64,000 nt of DNA. Origin: Labyrinthula sp. Ha (Eukaryota; Sar; Bigyra; Labyrinthulida; Labyrinthulaceae). Positions 20,172-33,340 of the stretch are shown piece by piece. Every line of letters begins with the position of its first letter. Within the stretch, counting starts at the first letter, position 1. The notes under the pieces are model-generated. The model was not told where the DNA came from. It made no database searches and was given only the letters and a program-made list of their open reading frames with translations. The position numbers were made by a program, and so were the translations under genes. The stretch covers positions 372,001-436,000 of the forward strand of contig JAALGZ010000012.1 of the NCBI GenBank assembly GCA_015227615.1, written 5' to 3'.

Positions 20172-21287
20172 TTAGCTATATAATTTAACTTCAGGTAGAT
20201 TGATATTCATAAGCCTCGCCATGTTTTGAAGGTTCTCCATCGTTTTGCTAACCAGTTTTGACTCCTCTCTAAGAGGGCCATTACCTTGTAATGAGACATA
20301 TTTAAGATCAGCAAGTTTTCCCTGACATACCAAGGTAGCTACTTCTCTCAACATCAGAATACCAAAATCATTCCTGTCAAGGCTCAATTCTTCAATTTCT
20401 GGATGTTTAGCTAAGAAGGCCCCTACAGTTTGTGCATGAGAGTCGTTCAACACACTCTGATGGATGCTAAGTTTTCTTACTTTAATTCCATCTAGCTTTC
20501 GAAGAACAAGCTCCACATCTTTATCAATCTTAAAAGTACTGTATGAAAGGGACCACTCATCTGTAACTTGCATCTCCTCCTTGCTAAGGTTTCCATAAAC
20601 TAAGTCTTGCGCCGTCTTATTCAAGAGTTTTCTCTGGAGAGCTATCAATTCATCACTTTGCCTCTTCGGGCTCTTTTCTTCTCTGGCAGGTTCCACAACA
20701 TTCAGGATGACTTCAGGTGTTACTCCCGCTAGAACTTTAAGATACTCCGATATGCATCTTGCCAACAACTGACATAGTTGATGCCTTGCATACTTCTTAA
20801 CTACTGCAAGAAGACCTTCTTCACAAGGTGAAAGTTCCTCATCCTTACGTTCGTTTTCTGGTTTTAAGTTTAATGCTTTATTCATGTCCAAAACCACGTT
20901 GACCTCAGTATCTTCAAGGAAATTGCTCTCCAGGGTTTCTGGCAATTGTTGAACAGAAAGCTCAGATGAAATGTTCACGTTTTGAAGCTTGATTCTACCG
21001 GATAGATCTCCAACTAAAGAGTTTGAAAACCTTGACAGCTTTTTTGCTAAATAAAAGCTAAACTCAATCATTAGATTTGCAAAGAAAGTCTCCTTCTCCC
21101 CTTTGTTCTCTTTATTCTCAATATCTTTCCGCTTCTGAAGAAACGCATCCCCAAAGCTCTCCACCAGCGTAATCTTTCCGCTAACAAGTTCGTCATCAAA
21201 AAGCAAGCTCTTCCCACATAAATTCTTGCATAGAAATGCATTAAATTCTTTCCTAATATCCTTTTCCTGATAACCAAAATCTTTCAT
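20172..21287 (-). CDS. Leucine-rich-repeat protein, function unknown
   Basis: A 371-residue soluble protein. The N-terminal 240 residues are helical, charged and unassigned. From about residue 265 there are ribonuclease-inhibitor-type leucine-rich repeats: VRKLSIHQSVLND, then IEELSLDRNDFGILMLREV, then LKYVSLQGNGPLREESKLV. The layout (helical front, short LRR end) recalls tropomodulin- or LRRC-type proteins, but I cannot name the family. Just upstream of its ATG is TTAACGG (21304-21310), i.e. CCGTTAA in gene orientation, and a CCGTTTAA on the other strand at 21339-21346. It has no introns, and the first ATG fits. Confidence 0.75.
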   Translation of the reverse strand: MKDFGYQEKDIRKEFNAFLCKNLCGKSLLFDDELVSGKITLVESFGDAFLQKRKDIENKENKGEKETFFANLMIEFSFYLAKKLSRFSNSLVGDLSGRIKLQNVNISSELSVQQLPETLESNFLEDTEVNVVLDMNKALNLKPENERKDEELSPCEEGLLAVVKKYARHQLCQLLARCISEYLKVLAGVTPEVILNVVEPAREEKSPKRQSDELIALQRKLLNKTAQDLVYGNLSKEEMQVTDEWSLSYSTFKIDKDVELVLRKLDGIKVRKLSIHQSVLNDSHAQTVGAFLAKHPEIEELSLDRNDFGILMLREVATLVCQGKLADLKYVSLQGNGPLREESKLVSKTMENLQNMARLMNINLPEVKLYS

Positions 21288-24200
21288 TTTGTTGATTTCC
21301 TATTTAACGGCTAAGCGCTTGTAGCAAAGCGATTATAACCGTTTAAGGATTTAAATATTTATGGGTGTTAGAAAAAAAAGGGATTAAAATATAAAGTCTT
21401 ATGTTCTACAGCATAACATTTTCTTCTATAGAATTTCCTCTTAACTTCGCTCCTTCCTTTCTATTATTTTTACTTGACTCTCTTGGCTGGACATAGACTG
21501 TTCTGATTATTATGCCCAAGAACCGTGTACACCATGATTTCCCGTTTCATTGAGAAAGATAAGGAAAGGTACCGGTATCATCATATGGATAAGGTTTTAG
21601 TGTTCCCTATGCTTAGGGGTCAGATTTGATTTATAGATAAGTTCTCAATTTTCCCTATATTTTTCTATTTTAAAATCCTTATTTTTTTCAAAATCGTTCT
21701 ACCTAATTAATGACACTCTATGGTTATTAATGTAAATTTGTCCTAATGACCAAAATTTCTTAAACCAAATCTGCAATATTGAAAACCTTCAAGAAATGGG
21801 CTATGTGGTGCATTTGTATTCTATGCCTGCTTCATTCCAGGAACACTTCACACGTTATCAAGGCTCTCATAAAGTTCAAATTTAATTAAATTTTGCTCAT
21901 GTGTCCCGGTCTTGTGTTGATAAACAGCTGGTAATTAAGATAAAATCAAATATTCTTGACACATATCAAACCCAAGCTTTTTCTTAATGAATAGAATGAA
22001 AAATAAAGTACTTTGACTCTTCATTAATTTAATCAAAGGTGTGACATAATTGTGATTGATTCTAATGTTTCTGCATGCACGAAGCCTTAAGTAACTGGAA
22101 CCCCTGGTGGAACTTTCTACAGGCCTTGAACTACTCTTCACCACACTGACCGAGGTATAATCAAAATTCTACAAAACTAAAGGTCTAACCTTAACGACAA
22201 AGATTTATACAATAATGTGTCAGCTGTCTTTCAGTTGAAGCCTATGCAAGTGCTCTGGGTAAAAGTTTCTCTAGGGTGCAAATCAAATCAGCCTGCTAAC
22301 CGTGTTATTAGTTAACCATACTGTGCTTGTTAAAACTCTTAAGCCTCTATGGAATACCTTGAGCGGTCTAGGTTTTGAGTTTTAGCTAATGCAGATTGCT
22401 TTGCAAAATTGTATTACTATACTTGTATTGTTTAAAATGTTACTGGCTTAACCAGCAATTGTCTTGCGACTTTATTTTATTTGGATAATACTAAGGTCAT
22501 CCCAGTATTGATCTTTACCTACAACGCACTCTATATATGTTGAGTCTCCTCAATTCCTGTCGGTTCTACGGACATATGACTAATACTTAGGCTATTTTTC
22601 TAAATTTACTGTAGGTGGGATAAACCCACTTTTACTATAGATATATTCTATTATTATACACACACCAGGATGTTCTAGCATACAAAAATCTACTTTTTGT
22701 CGTCATGTCATAAAGTATATAATAGGGTGGCTAGTTTGTTCTCCAGATGAAACATACTATTTGTTAAATAGATTGGAGCTGAGAAGAACATTCGTGCAAC
22801 TTTTGATACATAACTATAGTCTTTCACTTATAGCCTGAGCTATTTCCAAAATGCATATGGGATGTTGCAAAATCTGACTAAGTGGTGATAATGTGCGCAA
22901 TAAATTCAACTTATTTACCGAATCTGGTTTTTAAATATTTTCTTAGTGCCCTGGGCCTAAGTGAAAGGATGAGTGGAATTTTGTAAGCCTCATGCACACC
23001 TCGATTATGGATTAATGGTTCATTAATGAAAGTTAGTTTGTGAACTATCAGTAATAGTAGTTGATTATACCTCCAGATTTTTATATCCAAGTAAACTCAG
23101 AAGCATAAGATCAATACCCGAAGCAACGTCTTTGATTATTCCAAACAATGTTGGATTCTAATACGTAAGCTGAAAACGACTTAGGTTGCTCTTAGAATAA
23201 GCTTACACGTCCTACATGGTGTAAGGATTGAGGTAACGAGCTTGAGAACAAATAAGAGAACTAAAAATATCTCCTCTCCATGATAAAATAACTTAGAAGA
23301 AAGAAAGAACTATGCTGTAGACGTACAGTGGAGATACCTCCCAATCATAATGCACACTGTTTGAAACTTTATACAGCTAATGGTGCAGTTCGACTTTTAG
23401 TCATAAGAAAAAAACCAGCAGACATATACCCGATAGTGGAAAGCAAAACATAAGATGAGCAGCTGCAATTTAAGAAGAATAAACTTTTAACACTTTCATA
23501 GAAGAAAATTAAAATTACACTCAGCGAAGATTTTGCTTATGAATATTCCGTAGCACGGGGCAAAATTTGATCTGGGATACCTTTAATTCTGAGTTGGATA
23601 CGATATTAGCTAAATTAAGACATCTTAATCACAGGACAGCTAAGAATTGGTGAGATATTGTGTCTTTAATTCTCTTCTATACTATTCGTAGATACTAGAG
23701 CTTGTAGTATATTTGAAATAACATTTGCAATACTCTTTACGAGCCTTAATCAATGCTATTAACAAGGTCGCACAAACATGAATCCTAAGTGTTGCTCTAA
23801 CAAATATTTCTCTATGATAATTATCAAATTTCTTATTAACTATGATTGCTCTGTTGGAGTAACTATCAATTTGAGCAGTTTCTTCTTGTCACTTATTATA
23901 TGTAGCCTCTGATTCAGAATTGATTTCATACGTCCTACGGCTGTGCAATCTCTTTTGAGCTCAAACTATCTCTATCCACTCAACTATCGCGCTCATAATC
24001 ACTGGAAAGGCTGACGGGACAAACTTGAATCCAGGTGTGTAAAGTATTTAACAATGAATGAAATAACATTGCTTGGCTTTTAAACCATCTTCATGATATA
24101 AGTTTTGTTTATCAGTACTTTAGTCTTGCAGCCAACGCGAGAAGGTCGTATTTTTACCGCACTGGTGTCCCATAGATTCAAAGGCTACTGATTTTACAGA

Positions 24201-26691
24201 AAAACAATGATTTACAATAAGTTGAAGACCTATCAGTAGAGCCATGACGCAAAATCTTTTGATTAAAGCCGTTATAGAACAGAAATTTATTGAATAGCTC
24301 GACCTCATAACCAAAAAAATATCTGACTGATTGATAGTAACAAAGATAGGCAACATGATGATAGAGATAAGGACGACTGAAAGTGTTCTTAGTCTACAAG
24401 TTTCTACATTTTTTTTAATAATTCCAGTCACTAGTGAATCACTCCATAGCATACTAATCTCAAAACAAATGTCAAAAAAAATCAAAAGTATGAAAGAACA
24501 GAGTATATTTGCTTGTTTCTTAAATGGAGTATACAAAACAGGCAATGACCAGTTTGACGTAATACTGACATGATCGTGACGAATGTTCTACCATTTGCAG
24601 AAGCATAATCATTGAAATCCGAGTACTTATGCCGTATCGTATAATTAACTTGCAAAGTAAAAAATTAATGGCAAGAGTGGTAATATTATTAGCTCGGTCT
24701 TATGGTAAGATAAGAAGGTGGTTGTAACTAAGTCTTACCATTTATATAGAATGAAAACTAGAGCCAGGATTGAGAAAGTTGCAATGCTCATCTTTATAAC
24801 GTATGGATATAGTTTAATTAAAAGAGGAGGGATTTGTTCAAATGGATGGTTCTTACTATTATAATATTGAATCCCAATTATGTTCGTCACTTTCTTCATA
24901 GACGAATTGAAACACGTTAGGTAGTGTTCCTTGAGGTTTAATATATAGCACAGTTTTATGCAGTTGACTAGATTTCGCTCTATTTATGTTGTTCTATAAA
25001 GCTTCGCTAATGATTCAATGGAAAAATGCTATGAACAGTCTTACCAGTCCCGACCAATAGCTTCTGTCTTTTTGAAACTGAAATAAACTCTAATACATTT
25101 TACGAATGCACAGCTATCTTGCAAAAAACAGCTTCTCAGTCTAAGTTGTGTTCTCTAATGAGATTATGGAATTCTTGACGGAACAAATAATAAGGAATCC
25201 GTTGTTCTAAAAATCTGGGCCTTAGTCTAAGACAACTGAGATTCGCATTAAGGCATAATTCCATTTGATTCCCCCAGAGCTATTTCTTAAAGAAAGAATA
25301 AACAGAACTATAGCTTACACAACATAAATAATAAAGGCACAGCAGATTGCTTCCCAAGTGCTATGTATTACTGAAGTCTCATAGATAGATTTGGCTAATC
25401 TCATCATGAATTTAAACTTTCTCCCTCTGTAAATGGCTTCAGAATAAATAGTTTCACTTAGATTAATGTTTTCCAAAGGAAATTTCGCTACAACTTTGAA
25501 TCTATTGTCTATGAGTTCAGGGCACAATGGTTAACTATGTAAACCATGCAATAAGTGAACACACTGAATACATTCATTTGAGCTTAAGGAAACGCAAACC
25601 GAGCATAGTTTAGAAGTTCATTCTTTTCTTAAAAAGATCTGAACTTAAAATTTTTTGGTACCTCCATAGACAGTTCATCTTGTTTGGTCCAGGTGCTTTG
25701 GTACGGATTTTTTTGAAACTAAGCCATAGTATATACATGATTGAATCCTTGAATCTTCCCTTTTGACATGCGAATACCGCGTCAATGTACAAAATAGCTT
25801 ATAGTGGAAAATTTAAACGATTTAAATAAAAAAAATCCAGATTCCTTAACCTGGAATACTGCGAATAATGTCTAATAATCTTTGCAGTGAACTTTTTTTG
25901 CCAGCCATTCCACATTTATTTTTCTTGCATGCAATATATCTAACGAAAGCCACTAAATGAATCTAAGATGTCTCCTTTTGTATTTCAACACCTTCTCTCT
26001 ATAGCGTAGTACTTGAAGGATGCTCGCAAGAAGCACTGCGTGTGTTGCACACGGGGTCTATACATGCACATCAGAAACTTACCAAACAAAATTGGGCTAG
26101 TAGTTTAAGCAATAAAAACAACTGTAGTTGTTTTTGCATCTCTCTCTATAAATTTCTTTTTCAATCTTATCATGAAAGCAGAGTTGATCTTAAACTATTG
26201 AACTTCAAGGCCAACCAAACAAGATGTATGATTATTACTTGGTGCTAGAGAGATAGTTCCATAAATAATAGCTTCTATATCCTATGGTATTTTTCTCGTT
26301 TTGGTTAGTTTTTTGTTTCTTTTGAAACACAACATATTCGGTCTATCTAAGGGTGAACAACTGGTTGAAACATATCTGCGCGTATCGCACTTTCTATTTG
26401 TAGAAAAAGTTCTCTTACTCTAAAAGCGCGCATAACATTACGATTTGTTCAAATAATAACACAGTACCGGTAAAGCTGATTTTTGTTTATAAAACCATAA
26501 GAAAATCAACCACTCATGCATTTAAAAAGTGTAATAGAATGTTGTTACGTTTTTCTAGTTATATACTTGTCAGATATCAACCTATATATCTATTTGTATT
26601 CTCCATTTTTGCGTGAATTATCAATTATCAGCCATCAAACAAGCGTGTAAAACGTATCAACTAAAATAACATAAAACCTACAACATCCACG
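21288..26691. other. 5.4 kb gene-poor region
   Basis: No host gene supported. The longest frame, 141 codons on the minus strand at 24120-24545, resembles reverse transcriptase and is listed separately. Minus-strand frames at 25315-25527 and 25610-25792 could belong to the same fossil but show no clear motif. No RNA gene recognised. Confidence 0.45.
24120..24545 (-). mobile_element. Fossil Ty3/gypsy-like reverse transcriptase segment
   Basis: The reading FVTINQSDIFLVM followed by a stretch ending ITALIKRF lines up with the Ty3/gypsy palm region (TAF.T..G.YEF.VMPFGL..AP..F..LMN). An open frame of 141 codons survives, but the key motifs have decayed and the element is broken. No LTRs found. It looks old. 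Confidence 0.4.
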
Positions 26692-28104
26692 ATGACGGAA
26701 AGACCCAGATTTCATCGCATAAAATTATTCTTCGGTCGCTTCAAGAATAATAAGAAAAACGTATTGAAAGTTCCTGCTGAACCTCAAGAACAAGTTGAAG
26801 GTTTTAATCACTCTTATGAACTTCTTTCAACTAAACTTGGTGCTGGAGTATCGGCCATTGTTCACGCTGCGTATCGTCGGGATAAGAACGGTATTAGTTA
26901 TCCGTTATAAATTAACCGTTAGGGAATAGAGGAGAGAAAGTAGCGGTTAAGCAAATTAATATAGAGGAAGCAAAAGTTGTTGAGGAAAAGTTGAGAGAAG
27001 TTGATATTCTTAAGAGGCTGAGACATAAGCATATTGTAAGAGTAATAGATGCATATCAAGAGGAAACGTTCTTGTTTATTGTTATGGAAAGAGCAGAAGG
27101 TGGAGACTTATTTGTAAAAATTGTGAAGGAGGATAACTTCGACGAAAATGATGTGAGAAACATTTGTTTTCGTTTGTTTTCTGCTCTTCACCACATGTAT
27201 GAGAGAAAAGTTGTTCATCGAGACATTAAACCTGCGAATATTTTACTCAAAGATCCAAATGATCTGTATTCTGTCCAGTTCTGTGATTTTGGGTTCTCGG
27301 TATCTTTTCCTCATGATGTTGACATGGAAATGAGGCTCTTGGAGACGAAGTGTGGATCTAGAGTATATTTCTTACCTACACAGTTATTTTATAGGCTTTC
27401 ATGGCCCCTAAATTAGGCCCTAGGGCATCTGAACCCGTGAACTATAAAACTGATGTGTGGGCAATGGGAGTTCTTGTCTATGGTATATTTATCTGCTTAC
27501 CTTATTTGCAGTATTGTTAACTAGTTATACACCATTTGGTGCCTGGATTGCTGTTGTCAATGGACAGCACCCTCTTATTAAAGAAAATAGAGAAATTGTA
27601 GATGAAGCAGATGCAGAGAAGAAGTTTGCAGCTCCTGAAGATGAAATTTGGGATCGTTTACTTGCCTATGAAGATGGTGAATTTGACTATTTGCCTGAAA
27701 CTGCTTGGGAAAACATTTCAGATAGGGTGAAAGTGTTTCTGGCAAAAGTCTTTCAGGTTGATCCAAGAGCTCGCCCGAATTATGATGAAATTCTAGCCGA
27801 TCCATGGTTCATAGGTCTGCAGATGTATGGACCAGAAGATGTAATTACTGAAGATACGAACCTAGTTGAACGTTTTGCAAACAAGATAGACACAGGTCCA
27901 CTAGTATCTTTGAGAGCGCAGATGAAGATGTTGAATACAATGCAGGTTCACGCGGCAGTTGAGAGGTTCCGTACGCTGATGCTCTCTGAAGAAAAACTTG
28001 AGGAGGAAAGAAGACAGCAGAGAGAACTTGCACAAGCTGAGGATCCTTGGAAATCATTCAACTTGCAGTCGCTTAACTTGTCTTTTGAAAGTATTTCTGA
28101 TTAA
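26692..28104 (+). CDS. CAMK-like Ser/Thr protein kinase, four exons
   Basis: Spliced protein of 439 residues. Exons: 26692-26890, 26923-27362, 27395-27482 and 27512-28104; introns of 32, 32 and 29 nt (all GTAT...AG). The kinase domain shows the glycine loop (LGAGVSAIVHAAY), Lys76 in VAVKQI, HRDIKPAN with Asp167 as catalytic base, and CDFGFS. The DVWAMGVLVYVLLTSYTPFG segment and a terminal RPNYDEILADPWF fit CaM-kinase-type lobes. Two oddities: the APE motif reads MAPK (Lys219 in place of the usual Glu), and about 35 extra residues lie between TPFGAW and WDRLL. The tail after the kinase domain is helical and Glu/Gln-rich. I cannot name an orthologue. The first two introns each hold an in-frame stop; all three are needed to keep the motifs continuous. 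Confidence 0.88.
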
Positions 28105-28171
28105 CCTGCCGCGCTGTATATTTTACCTGTTGAGTAAAGAGTCAGTTTGACCACTATTAAATTTTAGTAAT

Positions 28172-29173
28172 TTAACTAGTTCCAAGTCCACAGATGTTTT
28201 TCCAACTTCCATAGATCCACCACTGAAGTCCGGTAAGTGTTCCAATCATCAAAATTCTAGTTCCTAATCCTTTCAAAAACAAATCTCTAGTTCCCATCTC
28301 AGAAGCCATTTGTCCCCAACCTTTATCTTTGTTAATTGGGTTTCCTTTCATACTAACTAAGTTGTCCATAGGCTGAGTTGCTACCGCACAGAAGATACCT
28401 GCCAAGTAACCACAAGCGAAAGTAATTCCTAGTTGTTGAGTATCACTCAAACTGGATTTCTTTACATCATATTTCTTCTCTAACATCTCATACAAACTCT
28501 CTTGAATCTGATAAAACCCAACAAATTTGATCATGGTGTATGGAACTTGTCTTCCCCACAGTGGAGTTAAACTTCCGAATGGAAACTTTGTATTTGCCTT
28601 GTTCTTGTTCATTACACTCATAGCTGGAAGCAAGTTCTTCGGAAGCGCTCCCTTCTCACCTGGTAGGGTTACTTGCATAGCAACCTTGGTCATCTCAAAG
28701 GGACACAGAGCCACATCAGCAAATACTTCTGCAGAACCACTGGCAGCTGCCCACAGAGTCAATTTCTTCCAGGTAACGTTCATTGCATCTTCACCTACCA
28801 AGTTAGTGTAGAAATCCTTGAAGAATTCGTTTAATCCAAACTTGAAAAGTCCTTGAGCTCCATACCCAAAAAAAGTAGGAACCCAACCTTTGGTGATACC
28901 ACCAAATCCTTCACCTTTCCATGTTTTAGAAATACTTGGAATTAGACCATTTGGCCAAGCACCTGATTTTGAATGCGCTTGAGTTCTACATTTCGCAACA
29001 TCCAGGGTTACCACCGAAGCATGAGTTACTCCGCAAGCAAGAACACCTCCGAACATGCATTTAGCGTAGAATTCTGCTGAGTGCAACCCAGTATTAGGAT
29101 CTTTTTGCAGCAAAGGGTTAGGTGCCGAGTACATTCTCAAGGATGGACTCGTAATTGAAGTTGAGATCGACAT
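28172..29173 (-). CDS. PIC: Mitochondrial phosphate carrier (SLC25A3/PiC)
   Basis: Inner-membrane carrier importing phosphate with protons for ATP synthesis. The 333-residue protein has three carrier repeats. Signature helices carry TLDVAK (56-61), PFEMTK (158-163) and PMDNLV (268-273). The blocks GWVPTFFGYGAQGLFKFGLNE and LGTRILMIGTLTGLQWWIY are characteristic of phosphate carriers rather than other SLC25 members. The first signature has Thr where PLDLVK is usual. The N-terminus (1-32) is Ser/Thr-rich and could be a short presequence. TATAAATA lies about 45 bp upstream of the ATG in gene orientation. It converges on the CAMK-like kinase with 67 bp between stops. It has no introns. Confidence 0.94.
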   Translation of the reverse strand: MSISTSITSPSLRMYSAPNPLLQKDPNTGLHSAEFYAKCMFGGVLACGVTHASVVTLDVAKCRTQAHSKSGAWPNGLIPSISKTWKGEGFGGITKGWVPTFFGYGAQGLFKFGLNEFFKDFYTNLVGEDAMNVTWKKLTLWAAASGSAEVFADVALCPFEMTKVAMQVTLPGEKGALPKNLLPAMSVMNKNKANTKFPFGSLTPLWGRQVPYTMIKFVGFYQIQESLYEMLEKKYDVKKSSLSDTQQLGITFACGYLAGIFCAVATQPMDNLVSMKGNPINKDKGWGQMASEMGTRDLFLKGLGTRILMIGTLTGLQWWIYGSWKNICGLGTS

Positions 29174-29214
29174 TCTTTTTTGTGGTTTTGGGTTTTGTAG
29201 GAGATGTCTTTTTG

Positions 29215-29222
29215 TATTTATA
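29215..29222 (-). promoter_or_regulatory. TATA box of the phosphate carrier gene
   Basis: Reads TATAAATA in gene orientation, 42-49 bp before the start codon. The position fits a TATA element with a short A-rich leader. Inferred from sequence only. Confidence 0.45.
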
Positions 29223-31340
29223 CTCCGTGGGATTTCATTGGCTGACCATAGTGTGCAACCAATTAGAATGGTGTGACGCGTTTTGAAGATTTATATTTTG
29301 GGAAACCATTTTTGTATGTTTCCCCGATGGTTTGTCGTCCCAAAAGCAGCAAGATTGTATGTTGGTTTTTTTGGTACAGGAATTTGATGCTTCGGAATTT
29401 GGATAACCCAACTCTATATACAACTAAAAGTTCCTATAACTCTATTTATAGTGCACTAATATAGGTAGTGTAGACTCAAAACTATAGATATTTTATTTTT
29501 GAAAGTTTTTCTCGAGTTTTATCTGATAGCCACCTTGTTTAGTTGATTATAGTTAAGAATATAATTTTGTATTAATAGTTGTTAAACAAACTTTTTAAAA
29601 AACTCAATTGGAATTTAGCGAAGACAATACATAAAATATGCAATTAGTTTTCAATACTGTTCTACTTTGTAGAAAATACTAAAACTAATTTGGAATGCAA
29701 ACCTCCTAAGTTATTCAGTGTTTAATATGTGATATATAGCATTGTAAACTTGTTACTGTGGATTTATATGCAATGGTATAGTTAATTTATGCTATGAAAA
29801 CACTTTTATTTTGAGCTGTGAAACTACGAACAGTTCTTATATCCTGATCTTACGCTATTTTTTTGAAACGCTGTTTAAAAAAAGTATAATTGAATTGTGG
29901 TGTTTTTCCAACTGTCGGCGAGCTGGTATCATCTCTGTTCTTTAATAAAGGTTTAGGTTCGCTCTTGGATCATCAAAACCTAGGAAAGTTGTATGTATAC
30001 CCACTAGAATAAATTACCATAGAATGCTGTTTAGAACCACTCAGTCGTTTACAATATTAAGGATTTGCTGCTCTTCGCGAATATAAACTATTTCTTCATT
30101 TTAAACTATAACCTCTTCAGCGCATTAATCTATAAAAGGAGTTGAAATATAAAACACTCAATGCCGTATGTATCTCTCAAGTTCATATTATCTCTTTCTC
30201 AGGGACTCTAATTTGTTTTCATTTTCTTAATGAAACACCCGTCCCAATTTAGTAACCTCTTTCTCTTTGTTTCATGCTATATTTTTCTCGATGCATTAAT
30301 ATATCCTTCTTCCTTATCTTAGTCGTACAGTTATTCTAAGATCTCACAGTATTGAAGAGACAGATTCTGCATATTATTCATGCAACAAGTTAGTTCACTC
30401 TACTCTAAGTCATTGCTGTTAATATTAATTTCCACGATAATAAAAAGAATCCTCATGCATGTTCAAAGGTTTCTAATAATAATTAAATTGACTCAAATAA
30501 ATGTTACTTAGAAAGCTATTTTTTCCGTATTAGACCAAAGTAACCCTAGAAATTCATACTTCAATATCATGTGGACTAATGCCAGCCCTTATATGGGGCG
30601 TTTTTTTCTTGAGTGTGTATCTAGATGTCTTCACCAAGAGTAGCATTAATCCATTCTTGTGCAATTATTTTTTTAAGGTCGGTAGTAGATAATTAGTAGA
30701 GGTGCTGATTTTAGCCTAGAACGTTTAAGAAAATTTTTGCTAAAGGTTAAGTCTTACCAAGAAAAAAGGTGTCTTGATGTTTATATTTCATAGCTTGCAC
30801 CTTGTAGGCTGCATTTCTCACTCAAAGTTTTATCATTAGGCATGCATTGCATATTCTGTAAGCCTGTTGTAGAATTTTATTGAAAACAGATAACTGGACA
30901 AACAGAAACAGGAATTAATTATATGTTTATGATATACAAGTTAATGCTAAACTTCTGTTACGAATGACTATAGTTGCATATGTATTGGAAAAGACAGAAA
31001 ATCAAAAGAAATTGCTGAATAACTCAATTATGCATTATCTCATCGATATAAGACTGTTAAGGTATATTTATGTTAGACTAAAATATAGATTGACAGACAT
31101 TCAAAACATTAACAGACTCTTACTCTTTTTTTGTGAGTGTTTTGTTTATAGAAATAAACACCATATCAGTTTTAAAGTGCTACTTAATCTCACAGATTCT
31201 CGAAAATAAAACCTGGTGGTTTGAAGAGTGCAAAGGTTTTCTGTAAGTGTTCTTGTGCATTGGCGATCATAAGTGACTAGATACGACTCTTATGTACGAA
31301 GGATTTCGGATGAAGAAATGTCGTGGATATCAGGGTTATG

Positions 31341-31480
31341 CAATTTGAAGCTACGAAAGGGCGAAAGGTATGTGGTTTCAGATTCTTTGGCGGTAATGAT
31401 AAACATTTATCTGTGATCGAGAAGATTGACGCCGTAATGGATTTATTTACGGTTTCGAACTTACACAACAAACTGCTCTA
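31341..31480 (+). mobile_element. Fossil Ty3/gypsy-like RT connection region
   Basis: A frame here resembles the segment after the RT palm, where the family has K..F....FLG..VS..G...DP.KI.AI...P.P.N...L. Spacing and order of similar residues (FFGGN, then EKIDAVMDL, then SNLHNKLL) fit. Broken and short; no ends found. Confidence 0.35.
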
Positions 31481-33149
31481 ACACTTTATTGCTCTAGTGA
31501 ATTTGAATGGTGACAATTTATCTTAGGAAGCAACCATACGAAAATCTTAACATAAGAACAGGGAACTTTTTAATGGAACCTGGGGGATTGTCATTTTAAC
31601 TTTCAATAGCACGACCAACAAAGCAATATGCGTGTCTCAAGGTTACAGTTTCTCGTATCGGTCGTCTCCATCCAGTCTTTGCTGCTAAACTATGGCTTGA
31701 CTGAAGAACGTACATTATGGGATGTCATCTGTAAATAACTACTATGCACAGAAGTATTGATTTTTTGCAACTCTTTGTACAATAATATTTAGGGTTATGA
31801 AAGGGTTAGTAAAACTTTATCGCACTTCTTGGCTATGGCTCCACTCGATATTAATATCTCAACCTCCAATCAAAATGTTTTATCAGAAAGTAAGATATTT
31901 GTTTTGTGTCCAAAATCTTGTCCTTAACTAGAGTAATCTGGAATCCTTTTCACATGACATTTGACTCGTTTCTGAAGATTAATTAAACAATTCCTCTTAA
32001 GATTATGAAAAGAAAGACTGGATTATAGTCTCCGATACCAAACCTGGAAAATACGACCAAGATATTATACATACATAAGAATGTAACTTTCTTGAGATGG
32101 AACTTTTGCTTAATAGCTTACTCTGTCTTATGTTTATTGATCCCCTTGGTGAAAGCAAATATATGAAAAATTGTAGAAACCAATAGTTTTAGCATATGTT
32201 AATGGTAGTTTTGCCGTACATATCCCTTGCTATTTTTCCTTAACCTTCTTAAACCAGCGTTGAATTAGTTTTATGTTATTGGAATATTAACTTCCATTTT
32301 ATCTCCTCGAACAAGTGTGATACTTAGTATACTGTGCAGATTTTCTTACTATATCCTTGTCAAGAAAAAAATCTTTTAGTTGTCTTATTGTTGTGTTAAA
32401 ATATACTTTGGATTGGCATTGTTTAGTAAAACTAACATTTTGAATCTACCAGCTAATTTCTGTGGTATTATCAGAATCTGTTACTGTTTTATAACAAGAT
32501 CATTTTTTAGGTCCAGCAACATCATTTACATTTCAAAATTTGAATCCATTGGTTCAACTTCCTTTTCTCTTACTATTCAGATTATAATCACTAAAATTAT
32601 ATAAAAAGTTAATAAAATAACAGAATATTGGTTCATAGCCTAATCTAATCTGTTTTCCAGCAAAGAAAAGGCTGCTTTTCAATAATAATGTGGATATTAT
32701 ACATTAAAGGCTAGATCTAATGATTCAATAAATACTAATGCAACTTTATAGTAGTATTACCAAGAAAATTAACAAAAAAATAATTATCTTATAGCCTAGG
32801 GATCAAGGATTATATCAAACTTATTTTGTATGTTTACAAATTTCCCCTTAATGATATATAGAGAAATGTGATTACTGTAGTATTAAGGTCTTTATTGGCT
32901 GAAGCTCTCTGGTTTGCCGAGAAGACAACGGCAATAATAACCTATCACGGCAACACAGGTAATAAGGCAGTTGCTACTTGATGATATTTATGTTAGAACT
33001 CTATTAAACTCAAGAGAGAATCGATAAATACCTTAGAATTCTAGAAGAATGTAACATTACGGAATTCTCCTTAGAGCCATTATTAATTTTATACAGGGGA
33101 ATTATTGTTTCTGGCTCCACAAGGAAAACAATATATGTCAAGTTGAAAG

Positions 33150-33340
33150 AAATGTTGAATCTATTCGTTTATTTGGATAATATTCTAGTAAAATAGTAAT
33201 ACCACTAGGGAAAACTTAACTTTTAAAGTAAATTATTATATAGCTTGAAGGTGCCATAAATTAGGGACACCGCTAGTGCTTTAAAGATTACTTAGAATTA
33301 GATTTACAACAATTTTCTTTTTTTCTTGGGTTATGCTTAT
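33150..33340 (+). mobile_element. Fossil Ty3/gypsy-like RT fragment
   Basis: Contains a stretch resembling the YxDD strand of reverse transcriptase near 33165-33185, and at 33301-33336 one resembling the L..F.FLGL segment that follows in Ty3/gypsy elements. Orientation and order fit one element, which is broken and has lost material. Weak evidence taken alone. Confidence 0.3.
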
